Positions 28,349 through 35,962 of a DNA stretch of 64,000 bases are shown in pieces. Position numbers and translations under genes: made by a program. Source of the DNA: Poriferisodalis sp965237655 (GTDB lineage: Bacteria > Actinomycetota > Acidimicrobiia > Acidimicrobiales > Poriferisodalaceae); contig NZ_CBDEGB010000001.1 in the NCBI RefSeq assembly GCF_965237655.1, positions 434,001-498,000 on the forward strand, given 5' to 3'. A model generated the notes under the pieces. It was given only the letters and a program-made list of their open reading frames with translations. It searched no databases and had not been told where the DNA came from. The stretch's first letter is position 1. Every line of letters starts with the position of its first letter.

Positions 28349-28366
28349 GTCAACAGTCTATTGACA
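28348..28366 (-). promoter_or_regulatory. Palindromic operator at the hipBA start
   Basis: TGTCAA and TTGACA are perfect inverted 6-bp arms separated by 7 nt. They begin at the hipB start codon and extend upstream into AT-rich DNA (28361-28390). This is the expected place for HipB autorepression; binding itself is inferred. Confidence 0.6.
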
Positions 28367-28412
28367 GTTAAGTATTTTAAGCAACAAAATAATGACGGTC
28401 GACCCGATACTG

Positions 28413-28444
28413 CAACCGTCCCGCCTTCAAGGGCGAGACGGTTG
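28413..28444 (-). terminator. Hairpin terminator downstream of the FN3/cadherin gene
   Basis: The outer arms CAACCGTC (28413-28420) and GACGGTTG (28437-28444) pair over 8 bp. An inner CGCC/GGCG pairing forms around a short TTCAA loop. It starts 30 nt after the FN3 gene stop on the minus strand; there is no clear U-run. Confidence 0.55.
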
Positions 28445-28473
28445 TCGTGGTGGGTTGGCTGCGGTCGGGCGTG

Positions 28474-31071
28474 CTATTCGAGCATGGGGCATGGGAGTAC
28501 GTCGGGTCCCGTCGTCATGGTCCCGGTTGAGTTCCAGCGGATCTTGATGGGGGCGCTCACGTTCACCACCGCGGGGAAGCCGACTCCGTCGGGGGTGACG
28601 GCGGCGACGTAGTAGGTGAAGGTGTGGCCGTTGGCGCCGGGCCGGAGCGGTTCGTGGACGTAGGAGCGGTCGCCGGCGGCGAGGGTGGCGATGTCGTAGC
28701 CGTAGCGGCGGTAGTCGGTGTTGGGGTTGGCGCGGCTGATCACGGGGTGGCCGTAGTGGGTGCGCATGATCTTGTAGCCGGTGATGCCGGCGGCGCCAGC
28801 GGGGGCGGCCCAGTTGAGGGTGACTGTCTTGCAGAATCTGGTTTTCTCGCCTGTGAGGCGGCCCCTGTCGTCTCTGGCCCTGACGATGATCGATCCGGCG
28901 ATGTCGCTGATGGTGGCTGTCAGGTTCTGGGGCGCGGCGATGGGTCGGGCATAGGGCTGGGTGTTGTAGGTGACCAGGCTGGTCATGGGCGCCAGCGCCA
29001 GGGGGGCGCCCAGGTGGGGCGTGCTGGGCCGCACGTCGAGTTCGCGCAGGTTGGCGAGGCCGTCGAAGAGGCCGTTGTAGAAGTCGTTGTTGACGAACTT
29101 GATGCTCCGTCCCCTGTAGGACATGTTGGCGAGACGCAGGGTCTCCAGGCTGTCGAGGCCGTCGAAGGTGTCCGCGGGCCAGTCGCCCGCTCTCAGGTGG
29201 CGGTTGTCGCTGAGGTCCAGTTCGGCGATGGCCGCCATGTCCTGCCACGAGATCGAATCGCAGGAGTCGGCACCGGGGGTGGCCGCCAGGATCGCCCCGA
29301 TCACCTGTGCGGTGCGTCCGCAGATGTCGTACAGGGCCGGGCTCGACTTCGAGTAGGCGCCGGTGCCCTCGCCGTTGGTGGCGCGCACCTGCACTGCCAC
29401 GTCGTCGATGTTGGCGGCGCTCAGGCCGGTGACGGCGGCGGTGCGGGCGGTGCCGGTGTGGGACACGTCGTTCCACGCCCCGCTGTCGCTGAGCCTGTAT
29501 TGCACGTCGTAGTCGGTGATTGGTGGGCCGCTGTTGGCCGGGGCGGTCCAGTGAACGGCCAGCCTGTCGGTCATCGCCGCGACGGTGCGCGCCCTGGGCG
29601 CGGCGGGCGCCCTCGGCGGCTCGGCCGCGTCGGTCACGGTGATGGTCACCGCGATGGCGGCGGTGTTGGTGGCGGTGTGGGTGCCGTCGCTGGCGCGCAC
29701 CTGCACCGAGTAGCCGGGCTTGGCCTCGAAGTCATAGCCGACCCCGGACCTGGTCCGGATCTGGCCGCTGGTCGGGTCGATCGCGAACGACCCCGCGTCG
29801 GCGCCGCCCAGGCTGTAGCGCACCGTGTCGCCGGCGTCCGCGTCGCTGGCCGCCACCGCAGCGCCGACGTTTGCGCCGCCGCCGGGATTCTCGGCCACGC
29901 TGCGCGCCGCGGGGTCCGAATCGGTGAACACCGGCACGCTGCCGCCCACCGTGAACACCCCGGACAGGGCGTAATAGCGGTGATTTGAATTCGGTGTAAA
30001 AAGTGAGTAATTGCCTACAGAGTTAGCTGCGCAATCGATGGGACCGCCCACAAAGTTGAGGCATCCGAGAGCGATGGTGGAGCTGCCCAAGGCCTGCGAG
30101 TTGCCGTTAGCTATCGCTTCAATCCCGTTGCTGTTGCTTCCGGTCCAGATAAGGGTGTTGTTGGAGCCGACTTTGTTGCCGTTGCGGCCCCGGGGGTTGG
30201 CCTCGTCGTCCCAGGAGCCGTCGTGGAAGTCCTCGTAGTCGTCGGCGACCTTGGAGCCGTTCAGCCAGTAGATCGGGAGGCCCTTGGCTGTGCTGGTGTA
30301 GGCGGTCGAGGCGTTGTCGCGGGCGTCGTCGTCGGCGGTGCTGCCGACGACGCGGAAACCCGAGGCGTAGGGCTTGATGGCGGAGTGGGCGTTGGAGGCG
30401 TTGGCCTGGGACTGGACGTAAGCGTTGCAGTCCTCAATGTCAGTGGAGGTCGGGGCGTGGCCTGCGTAGGTGATGAACAACAGCCGGAACCGGTCGCCGG
30501 CGGCCAGGCCGCTGGGCGTCAGGGCCCAGTTCAGGGGCACGACCGAGTCGGCATCGGTGAACACCGCGAGTCTGGGCACCACCTGCACGAACTCCGACGC
30601 TCCCTCCTTTTGGTCCTCTTGATCGGCTGTTGCGGGCTCCGGTGCGGCCGGGGTGTCGGCTCTGACGTAGCCGGACCACTGACTGACGCCGGTGGGGCTG
30701 ACCGCCTTCGCCCGGTAGACGTAGGTGCTCGACGCCGATACCGAACTGTCGGTGTAGCTGGTCTCGGGACCGGCGTTGGCCTCGATCACGTGGAAGACGC
30801 CCACTGCGTCCACGTCGCGGTTGCGGCGAAGGATCGCGTAGTGGGTGACGGTCTGGTCCGTTGAGGCCGTCCAGGTGAGGGTGACCTCATCGTGCTCGGC
30901 CGAGGCCCCGAGGTTGTGGGGCTTGGCCGGGGGGTCGGCGCCGACCGCAGCCGGAGTCGGGGCCACCTCCTGGTTCTGGGCCCAGGCGGGGACAGCCACG
31001 ACGGCGGTGGCCACCAGCGCCACAGCAGCGCCCACCAGAATGGCGCGCCTCACGGCGCTAGGCGGGCTCAT
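28474..31071 (-). CDS. Secreted multidomain FN3/cadherin-like protein
   Basis: 865 residues. A signal peptide ends at about residue 31 (AVVAVPAWA). It is followed by an FN3 domain (about 45-140, PAKPHNLGASAEHDEVTLTW), a 200-residue domain with DRFRLLFITYAGHAPTSTDIEDC and repeated Asn/Gly-rich strands, a cadherin-like repeat (about 385-490, DADAGDTVRYSLGGADAGSF), a second FN3 domain, a short leucine-rich-repeat-like stretch (AELDLSDN and LETLRLANMSYRGRS) and a last FN3-like domain. Such architectures occur in cell-surface adhesins and eukaryotic-like proteins of host-associated actinobacteria. No sortase motif or membrane anchor is seen at the C-terminus. No clear ribosome binding site precedes the ATG. 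A 14-bp G/C homopolymer lies 42 bp upstream. Confidence 0.82.
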   Translation of the reverse strand: MSPPSAVRRAILVGAAVALVATAVVAVPAWAQNQEVAPTPAAVGADPPAKPHNLGASAEHDEVTLTWTASTDQTVTHYAILRRNRDVDAVGVFHVIEANAGPETSYTDSSVSASSTYVYRAKAVSPTGVSQWSGYVRADTPAAPEPATADQEDQKEGASEFVQVVPRLAVFTDADSVVPLNWALTPSGLAAGDRFRLLFITYAGHAPTSTDIEDCNAYVQSQANASNAHSAIKPYASGFRVVGSTADDDARDNASTAYTSTAKGLPIYWLNGSKVADDYEDFHDGSWDDEANPRGRNGNKVGSNNTLIWTGSNSNGIEAIANGNSQALGSSTIALGCLNFVGGPIDCAANSVGNYSLFTPNSNHRYYALSGVFTVGGSVPVFTDSDPAARSVAENPGGGANVGAAVAASDADAGDTVRYSLGGADAGSFAIDPTSGQIRTRSGVGYDFEAKPGYSVQVRASDGTHTATNTAAIAVTITVTDAAEPPRAPAAPRARTVAAMTDRLAVHWTAPANSGPPITDYDVQYRLSDSGAWNDVSHTGTARTAAVTGLSAANIDDVAVQVRATNGEGTGAYSKSSPALYDICGRTAQVIGAILAATPGADSCDSISWQDMAAIAELDLSDNRHLRAGDWPADTFDGLDSLETLRLANMSYRGRSIKFVNNDFYNGLFDGLANLRELDVRPSTPHLGAPLALAPMTSLVTYNTQPYARPIAAPQNLTATISDIAGSIIVRARDDRGRLTGEKTRFCKTVTLNWAAPAGAAGITGYKIMRTHYGHPVISRANPNTDYRRYGYDIATLAAGDRSYVHEPLRPGANGHTFTYYVAAVTPDGVGFPAVVNVSAPIKIRWNSTGTMTTGPDVLPCPMLE

Positions 31072-31112
31072 GGACCCGGGTTCGCCGGGGTTGCGGGAAC
31101 GGCGCGATCTAC

Positions 31113-31126
31113 GGGGGGGGGGGGGG
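31113..31126. repeat. 14-bp poly-G (poly-C on the minus strand) tract
   Basis: Fourteen consecutive G on the plus strand, 42 bp upstream of the FN3 gene start on the minus strand. It is the longest homopolymer seen in the window and a typical site for slipped-strand length change. Confidence 0.9.
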
Positions 31127-31287
31127 TCTGCGACACGGCTACAACCACCTTCGGATTTTTCGTTGTGCAGCGCTTGTGCTCAGCGCGTGGCCAGTTGTGA
31201 GGCATCAACATATAGATATGAGACGTAAAGATACTGTAGTGCAGGCCCGCGAGCAGGCCGTTCGGGAGCGAACCCGCGCCGGACGCC

Positions 31288-31375
31288 GCGTCTCGCAGGG
31301 CCAGCACTTCGGCATGGGCGGTGGGGTCGTTTGTGGTCTTGCGTTCGTTGTGGCGCGCCGCGACGATCTCGTCGC
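31288..31375 (-). pseudogene. tadA fragment (duplicate of the deaminase active-site region)
   Basis: This 88-bp stretch aligns without gaps to 32425-32512 inside the intact tadA, in the same orientation; I count 11 differences. The minus strand reads IVAARHNERKTTNDPTAHAE followed by VLALRDAAS, so it keeps the catalytic HAE motif of the deaminase. Both flanks are unrelated to tadA, so the remnant is not functional. The mazEF pair lies between this fragment and the intact gene. Confidence 0.85.
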
Positions 31376-31510
31376 CTTCGAAAGCGACATGGGAAAGTTC
31401 GAGCGTCGGTTAGTCCGCATCAGTCAGCTCCCCGATGACGCAGTAGCCGAGACCCGGGTGCTGCTAGCCGAAATCAAGACGATTTCAGAGCACGCATGAC
31501 GAGCCTGAGG

Positions 31511-31532
31511 AGGCATACTCTGCGGTATGCCT
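31511..31532 (+). promoter_or_regulatory. Perfect palindrome over the mazE ribosome binding site and start codon
   Basis: AGGCATAC (31511-31518) and GTATGCCT (31525-31532) are exact inverted repeats separated by 6 nt. The left arm adjoins the GAGG ribosome binding site and the right arm contains the ATG of the antitoxin. It could be the operator for the antitoxin complex, an RNA hairpin that hides the start, or both. Confidence 0.6.
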
Positions 31533-31748
31533 GATTCGACTACCATCAAGGTCTCGGCCCGGACCCGGGACGCCTTGCGTCAGCTTGCCGATCGTGAGGG
31601 GCTCACGTTCGACGCGCAGATCGAGAAGCTGATCCGGCGCGAACGTCGTCGCATCATCGGGGCTCAGCTCGCGAGTGCCCCGCTCGATACCGCCGATGAG
31701 GCTGTGCTCGATGCGTCTGCGAGCGATGTCGCTCATGCAAGCGGGTGA
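31527..31748 (+). CDS. MazE/ribbon-helix-helix-like antitoxin
   Basis: 73 residues with an N-terminal DNA-binding-type pattern (TTIKVSARTRDALRQLADREGLTFDAQIEKLIRRERRR would fit a ribbon-helix-helix domain, split here between strand and two helices) and an acidic, probably disordered C-terminal tail rich in Ala and Asp. It overlaps the start of a MazF-like toxin gene by 14 nt. A palindrome covers its start, as expected for an autoregulating antitoxin. The exact antitoxin class is not certain from sequence alone. Confidence 0.75.
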   Translation: MPDSTTIKVSARTRDALRQLADREGLTFDAQIEKLIRRERRRIIGAQLASAPLDTADEAVLDASASDVAHASG

Positions 31749-32049
31749 TGTCGTCCGCTGCGATTTCGGGACGCCGGCGAGGGGCGAGCCAGGGTTCGTC
31801 CGACCGGCCATCGTCGTCACCGCCGATGATGTGCTCGAGTTCCGTCAACACGCGATCGTGGTCGTACCTTGTACGACGACCAGGCGAGGTTGGTTGAGCG
31901 AGGTTGAGATCGCTGGCTTCGGTGTCGCCCAAGCGCACCTGCCCACCACCCTCAGCGTCGACCGCGTCGTCGAGACGACGGGCACCAACACCGGGCCCGT
32001 CGCGCTGCAACAGATTCGAGAACTCATCGCTGACCTGCTCGGACTCTGA
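31735..32049 (+). CDS. MazF/PemK-type endoribonuclease toxin
   Basis: 104 residues from the ATG at 31735 (an in-frame start at 31675 lies inside the antitoxin gene). MazF/PemK landmarks are MQAGDVVRCDFG at the N-terminus, GEPGFVRPAIVVTADD with the conserved R-P-hydrophobic strand, and IVVVPCTTT. The C-terminus LQQIRELIADLLGL is a final helix. MazF toxins cut mRNA at short sequences. The pair is inserted between tadA and a copy of part of tadA. Confidence 0.85.
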   Translation: MQAGDVVRCDFGTPARGEPGFVRPAIVVTADDVLEFRQHAIVVVPCTTTRRGWLSEVEIAGFGVAQAHLPTTLSVDRVVETTGTNTGPVALQQIRELIADLLGL

Positions 32050-32159
32050 CCCAGCCATCCGGTGACGCACAACCGCAGGCCCACCGTGACGCTCGCTTCC
32101 GGTGCCGCCGGGTGACTTGAGGGGAAGGGTTCCTCCGACTCCTGCATGGTGCTGCGCAC

Positions 32160-32606
32160 TCAGCGGTGATTGCTGAAGAACTCGCTGAGCAGCTCGCCGC
32201 ACTCCGCCTCGCGTACTCCGCCAATCAACTCAGAGTTGTGGTTGAAGCGGGGGTCCACGAGCAGGTTGTAGAGCGTGGCAGCAGCGCCGGCCTTGGGGTC
32301 ATACGCCCCGAAGACCACCCGGGCCACCCGGGCCGACAGGGCTGCCCCGGCGCACATCGGGCACGGTTCGAGCGTCACCGCCAGCGTTGCGTCTGACAGT
32401 CGCCAGTCTCCGACGGCGGCGGCTGCGTCGCGCAGCGCCAGCACTTCGGCATGCGCTGTGGGGTCCTTCGTCGTCTCGCGCTCGTTGTGGCGCGCCGCGA
32501 CGACCTCGCCGCCGACGATCACCACAGCACCGACGGGCACCTCGCCAGCCGCCGCAGCCCGCCGGGCCTGCTCCAATGCCAGCTCCATGGCTGCTTCGTC
32601 TGTCAC
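32160..32606 (-). CDS. tadA: tRNA-specific adenosine deaminase
   Basis: 148 residues from a GTG at 32606. The zinc site is complete: HAEVLAL with the catalytic glutamate, and LEPCPMCAGA with the two cysteines. TadA converts A34 to inosine in tRNA-Arg(ACG). The C-terminal FNHNSELIGGVREAECGELL is typical. The hydroxylase gene on the same strand ends 28 nt upstream. A fragment of the gene is repeated at 31288-31375. Confidence 0.95.
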   Translation of the reverse strand: MTDEAAMELALEQARRAAAAGEVPVGAVVIVGGEVVAARHNERETTKDPTAHAEVLALRDAAAAVGDWRLSDATLAVTLEPCPMCAGAALSARVARVVFGAYDPKAGAAATLYNLLVDPRFNHNSELIGGVREAECGELLSEFFSNHR

Positions 32607-32634
32607 ACCGAGAGTGTGCCGCTATTTCGGGGCG

Positions 32635-33633
32635 TCATGCAGTCGTTATGCCGCGGCGGGCTTTGGCTCGCTCTCGCATCCGGGCGTGGGCCTCGGGCGT
32701 GCCGTCGTGGAAGGTGCCGAACAGCTTGTCGAGCGGCACGGGCCGATTGCCGTAGTTGCACTCGAAGTAACGGTGATGCAGGTGGTGGAAGTAGTCGGCT
32801 CCAGCCATGGTGGGCCCGGAGCGCTTGCCGATCTCGAAGCGCTCGAAACCCGAGTGGGAGAACGCCGTTGCGACGCTGTTTGACAGCAAGGTGAGGATCA
32901 AGATGAACGGGTGAGCGGGCACCACCCACCACAGCACGATCATGCTGAGGTACATCATGTGCTCGACCGGGTGCATCGACAGCCCGCTCCACGGACCTGT
33001 GTTCACATTGTGGTGGTGCAGGTAGTGCACGTGGTCATAGACCCAGCGCATGTGCAGCACCCGGTGTATGCAATAGAAGTGAGTCACCGACCACAGAGAC
33101 GCAATCACGGTCAGCGCGCAGATGTACGGCCACCATGTGCCCCACTCCACCGACGGGATCCAGTCGTTGGCGTAGAACCACAAGGTGAGTGCCTCATAGG
33201 CCGACCAGACGCCACAGCCGCTGACCAAGCACCAGAACATGTTGTCCCGGGTCTGGTTATTCCACAGGAACGACCGGTTCGTGGTGCTGAGCCATCGGCG
33301 GTTGTACTTGTAGCGCTGCTGCTGGACCCGCCGGACGTACAGGGCCACATGCAGCGTTCCCGCGACCAGCGTGAACACCACCACGTTGCGGAGGTAAATC
33401 TCGAGAATCCACCTGGGGCTCGGGCTCTCCATGCGCTCCATGGATGGCGTGAAGAAGTTCCACACCACCGCGGACATCGCCACCCAGAGCATTCCCTGCG
33501 GGAGCATCATCAACGCAATGTGCCGCAGCGTCGCTATCGGCCGCGGCGGCCAGTCCAGAATCGACGACACCGAGATGGGCAAGTCCGGCTCGTAACCCTT
33601 GGTCTCGATGCCGCGCGACCTGCTGTCGGTCAT
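32635..33633 (-). CDS. Fatty acid hydroxylase/sterol desaturase family membrane protein
   Basis: 332 residues from the ATG at 33633; a longer open frame would run through the tRNA-Ser gene and is rejected. Several hydrophobic helices alternate with the eight-histidine di-iron pattern of the family: HFYCIHRVLH, DHVHYLHHHNVN, then FHHLHHRYFE. It is an integral membrane oxygenase-type enzyme. Substrates in this family range from fatty acids and sterols to carotenoids, and the present substrate is unknown. Confidence 0.85.
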   Translation of the reverse strand: MTDSRSRGIETKGYEPDLPISVSSILDWPPRPIATLRHIALMMLPQGMLWVAMSAVVWNFFTPSMERMESPSPRWILEIYLRNVVVFTLVAGTLHVALYVRRVQQQRYKYNRRWLSTTNRSFLWNNQTRDNMFWCLVSGCGVWSAYEALTLWFYANDWIPSVEWGTWWPYICALTVIASLWSVTHFYCIHRVLHMRWVYDHVHYLHHHNVNTGPWSGLSMHPVEHMMYLSMIVLWWVVPAHPFILILTLLSNSVATAFSHSGFERFEIGKRSGPTMAGADYFHHLHHRYFECNYGNRPVPLDKLFGTFHDGTPEAHARMRERAKARRGITTA

Positions 33634-33652
33634 GAATTCTGAGTCTGACACG

Positions 33653-33741
33653 CGGAGAGTGTGGGATTCGAACCCACGGAGGCCGATGAAAACCTCACAC
33701 GCTTTCCAAGCGAGCCCATTCGTCCACTCTGGCAACTCTCC
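33653..33741 (-). tRNA. tRNA-Ser (anticodon GGA)
   Basis: On the minus strand GGAGAGT pairs with ACTCTCC and the discriminator is G. The anticodon loop TTGGAAA gives GGA (reads UCC/UCU). The long variable arm is GAGG-loop-CCTC, and the T-arm GTGGG/TTCGAAT/CCCAC is identical to that of the other tRNA-Ser in this window. The anticodon stem CTCGC/GCGTG contains one T-T mismatch at the second pair. Confidence 0.95.
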
Positions 33742-33976
33742 AACAAAAGATGTGTCGCCGTCTGGCGAGGCGGCCAGGTGATCTGCGGCACACAACGAGG
33801 TCCGCTGAGAGCTGCTGCCTCCCGGCCCTGACTCGGTTCACGGGTCGCCGTTGCACAGGACCCGGCCGCCACGTCAGACGGCGACACACGCCAAACGCTA
33901 ACCAATGAATCTGCTGATCCGCCACCCTCAGAGATCGTCCGTCCGAATCGCTTCGTCACGTCTCCGCTGTAGCTCT

Positions 33977-33982
33977 TAGGAT
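33977..33982 (+). promoter_or_regulatory. TAGGAT -10-like box before dnaX
   Basis: TAGGAT lies 9 nt before the dnaX ATG at 33992 and no ribosome binding site is evident. The 33742-33976 spacer, next to the tRNA, shows nothing else I can support. Confidence 0.4.
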
Positions 33983-33991
33983 CGCTGCGAG

Positions 33992-35875
33992 ATGCCGCAC
34001 CAGTCGCTCTACCGGAGGTTCCGACCTCAGCGGTTTGCAGAGGTAGTCGGACAGCCTCACCTGGTCCGGGCCTTGAGCAATGCCGTCCGCGAGGACCGCG
34101 TCGGTCACGCGTACCTGCTGAGCGGCCCCCGCGGCACCGGCAAGACCTCCACCGCACGCATCCTGGCCAAAGCGCTCAACTGCGAGGCGCTCGGCGACGA
34201 CGGGGAACCGTGCGGCACGTGCCACAGCTGCACCGCAGTTGCCGCGGGCACCTCGCTGGACCTCATCGAGCTTGACGCAGCGTCCAACAACTCGGTCAAC
34301 CACATCCGCGACATGACCGAGAAGGCAGCCCTCGTCAGCTCCGGGCGCCGCAAGGTGTACCTGCTCGACGAGGTGCACATGCTGTCCACGGCGGCCTCGA
34401 ATGCGCTGCTCAAGACCTTGGAAGAACCGCCGTCGCACGTCGTGTTCATCCTGGCCACCACCGATCCACAGAAGGTGCTGCCTACCATCCGCAGCCGCAC
34501 CCAGCAGTTCGAGCTCTCGCTGGTCGGCGCGGACGAGATGGTCCCGCACGTGCGAGCCATCGCCGAGGCGGCCGGAGCGCCTGTCGACGACGCGGTCGTG
34601 GATTACGTGACCGATCGCGGCGGCGGATCCGTGCGTGACGCGCTCTCAGCGCTCGACACCGTGCTGGCGGCCGGGGGCATCCCCGACGACCGCACCGACG
34701 TGAACGCACTGGTGCAGGCACTGGCGAATGCCGATCTCGCGGCGACGCTGATCGCGGTGGCCCAAGCGACGTCGGCGGGTGTCGACGCCCGGGACCTCGC
34801 CGAGCGCACGGCGCGCCGCCTGCGCGACATGTTCCTGGTGGGTGCCGGTGTGGAGCCAGCGGAACTGCCTTCCGCCGAGGTCGCGTCGGCGCGTGAGCTG
34901 AGCGATGCGATGGGTCGCCGAGCCAACGTGCGAGCCCTCGAGGCCCTCGGCAATGCGCTGGCACAGATGCCCCAATCAGCCGACCGCCGCTTGACGCTGG
35001 AGACTGCGCTGGTGGGCCTGCTCGCCGACGAGTTGCTGGGTTCGGGCGCACCATCGGCGGCTGCGCCTGCGTCCGCGGCACCGGCATCGAGTGCGACAGG
35101 CCGAGCAACGCCAACCGGCGGTGGTCCAGCCGCCGCCCGGGCTGCAATGGCCGCAACCAAGGCGCCGCCTTCCCTCGACGCCCCTCGGATCGCTGCACAG
35201 CCTCCGCCGCCCCCGCCGCCGCCAGCTCCTCCAGCGCCTCCAGCCCCGGCACCGCCCGCGCCGCCAATCGAAGCCGCACCGCAACCCGATGCGACGGCTG
35301 AGCGCACACCGGGGTCAGCGATGACGGCTGCGGATCTGCAGCGGATCTGGGAGACGCAGATCGTTGAGCGGCTGCGACCCGTTGCCGCGGGGCTGTTCCG
35401 CGAGGCCGAGGTCCTTGCCCACGACCGCAACGTGGTGACCGTCCGGCTCAGCGAAGGCGTACCGCTCGATCAGGCCCAGCGCCGGGGCAACGAGGCGGAA
35501 GCGGTCCTGTCGGAAGTGCTCGACCAGACGATCCGCCTCGAGGTGAGCAGATCGGGCAACGTGGCCGGTCCGGCCTCGACGGCGCACGACGAGGCTCCGC
35601 CGCCACCGCCCGCGCCGGTCGCGCCGGCCGAAGTCGCCTCGCCTGCGCCCTTCCACGACGCTGCTCCGGCTGCGAGTGCACCCGAGGGAGGCACCGCGCA
35701 GCAGTCCGAGACCGGCAGCGCAAGCGCATCAACGGTATCGCAGGAGTCCGTGTCGCAGGAGTCCGTGTCGCAGGAGACTGGCTTATCGGCCTCCTCGCGG
35801 GAGTCCAAGGTGCGCCAGATCGTGGACCGTTTTCCCGGCTCGGTCGTGGTCCACGTCGACGAGGGCACAACCTGA
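33992..35875 (+). CDS. dnaX: DNA polymerase III subunits gamma/tau
   Basis: 627 residues. The AAA+ clamp-loader core shows Walker A LSGPRGTGKTSTARILAKAL, a zinc finger of four cysteines (LNCEALGDDGEPCGTCHSC), Walker B VYLLDEVHML and the SRC-like TIRSRTQQFE. After residue about 350 comes a proline/alanine-rich linker with runs of prolines, then a conserved tau-type domain (RIWETQIVERLRPVAAGLFREAEV) and a disordered tail. The tail has three 5-residue repeats (SQESV) from a 15-bp tandem repeat at 35735-35779. It loads the sliding clamp at the replication fork. recR follows after 87 bp. Confidence 0.96.
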   Translation: MPHQSLYRRFRPQRFAEVVGQPHLVRALSNAVREDRVGHAYLLSGPRGTGKTSTARILAKALNCEALGDDGEPCGTCHSCTAVAAGTSLDLIELDAASNNSVNHIRDMTEKAALVSSGRRKVYLLDEVHMLSTAASNALLKTLEEPPSHVVFILATTDPQKVLPTIRSRTQQFELSLVGADEMVPHVRAIAEAAGAPVDDAVVDYVTDRGGGSVRDALSALDTVLAAGGIPDDRTDVNALVQALANADLAATLIAVAQATSAGVDARDLAERTARRLRDMFLVGAGVEPAELPSAEVASARELSDAMGRRANVRALEALGNALAQMPQSADRRLTLETALVGLLADELLGSGAPSAAAPASAAPASSATGRATPTGGGPAAARAAMAATKAPPSLDAPRIAAQPPPPPPPPAPPAPPAPAPPAPPIEAAPQPDATAERTPGSAMTAADLQRIWETQIVERLRPVAAGLFREAEVLAHDRNVVTVRLSEGVPLDQAQRRGNEAEAVLSEVLDQTIRLEVSRSGNVAGPASTAHDEAPPPPPAPVAPAEVASPAPFHDAAPAASAPEGGTAQQSETGSASASTVSQESVSQESVSQETGLSASSRESKVRQIVDRFPGSVVVHVDEGTT

Positions 35876-35962
35876 CAGCCTTGACCGGCAGCGGGCGACG
35901 TCCACTTCACGCACGGTGGCGGGAACCACGCTGGCGACACACCACCAGCAGCAGGGACTGAC

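Larger units (their letters stand above)
31072..31526. other. 455-bp intergenic stretch with homopolymer, tadA fragment and operator
   Basis: No confident gene lies here. It holds the poly-G tract (31113-31126), an AT-rich patch around 31205-31240 that may carry promoters, the tadA fragment (31288-31375) and the mazE operator (31511-31532). A plus-strand open frame ending at 31499 reads partly across the antisense of the tadA fragment and is not accepted as a gene, though its last 36 codons, from an ATG at 31389, could be a small helical peptide. Confidence 0.5.

Noticed and set aside
28624..29988. 454-codon open frame on the plus strand opposite the FN3/cadherin gene
   Set aside because: It is the antisense of a well-supported secreted protein gene; composition is Val/Gly/Ala-rich shadow text without domain features.
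31176..31499. 107-codon plus-strand frame before mazE
   Set aside because: Its middle is the antisense of the tadA fragment, and no family feature is visible; only the last 36 codons could be a peptide, without support.
33634..33795. Longer start for the fatty acid hydroxylase gene
   Set aside because: It would run across the tRNA-Ser(GGA) gene, whose structure is clear.
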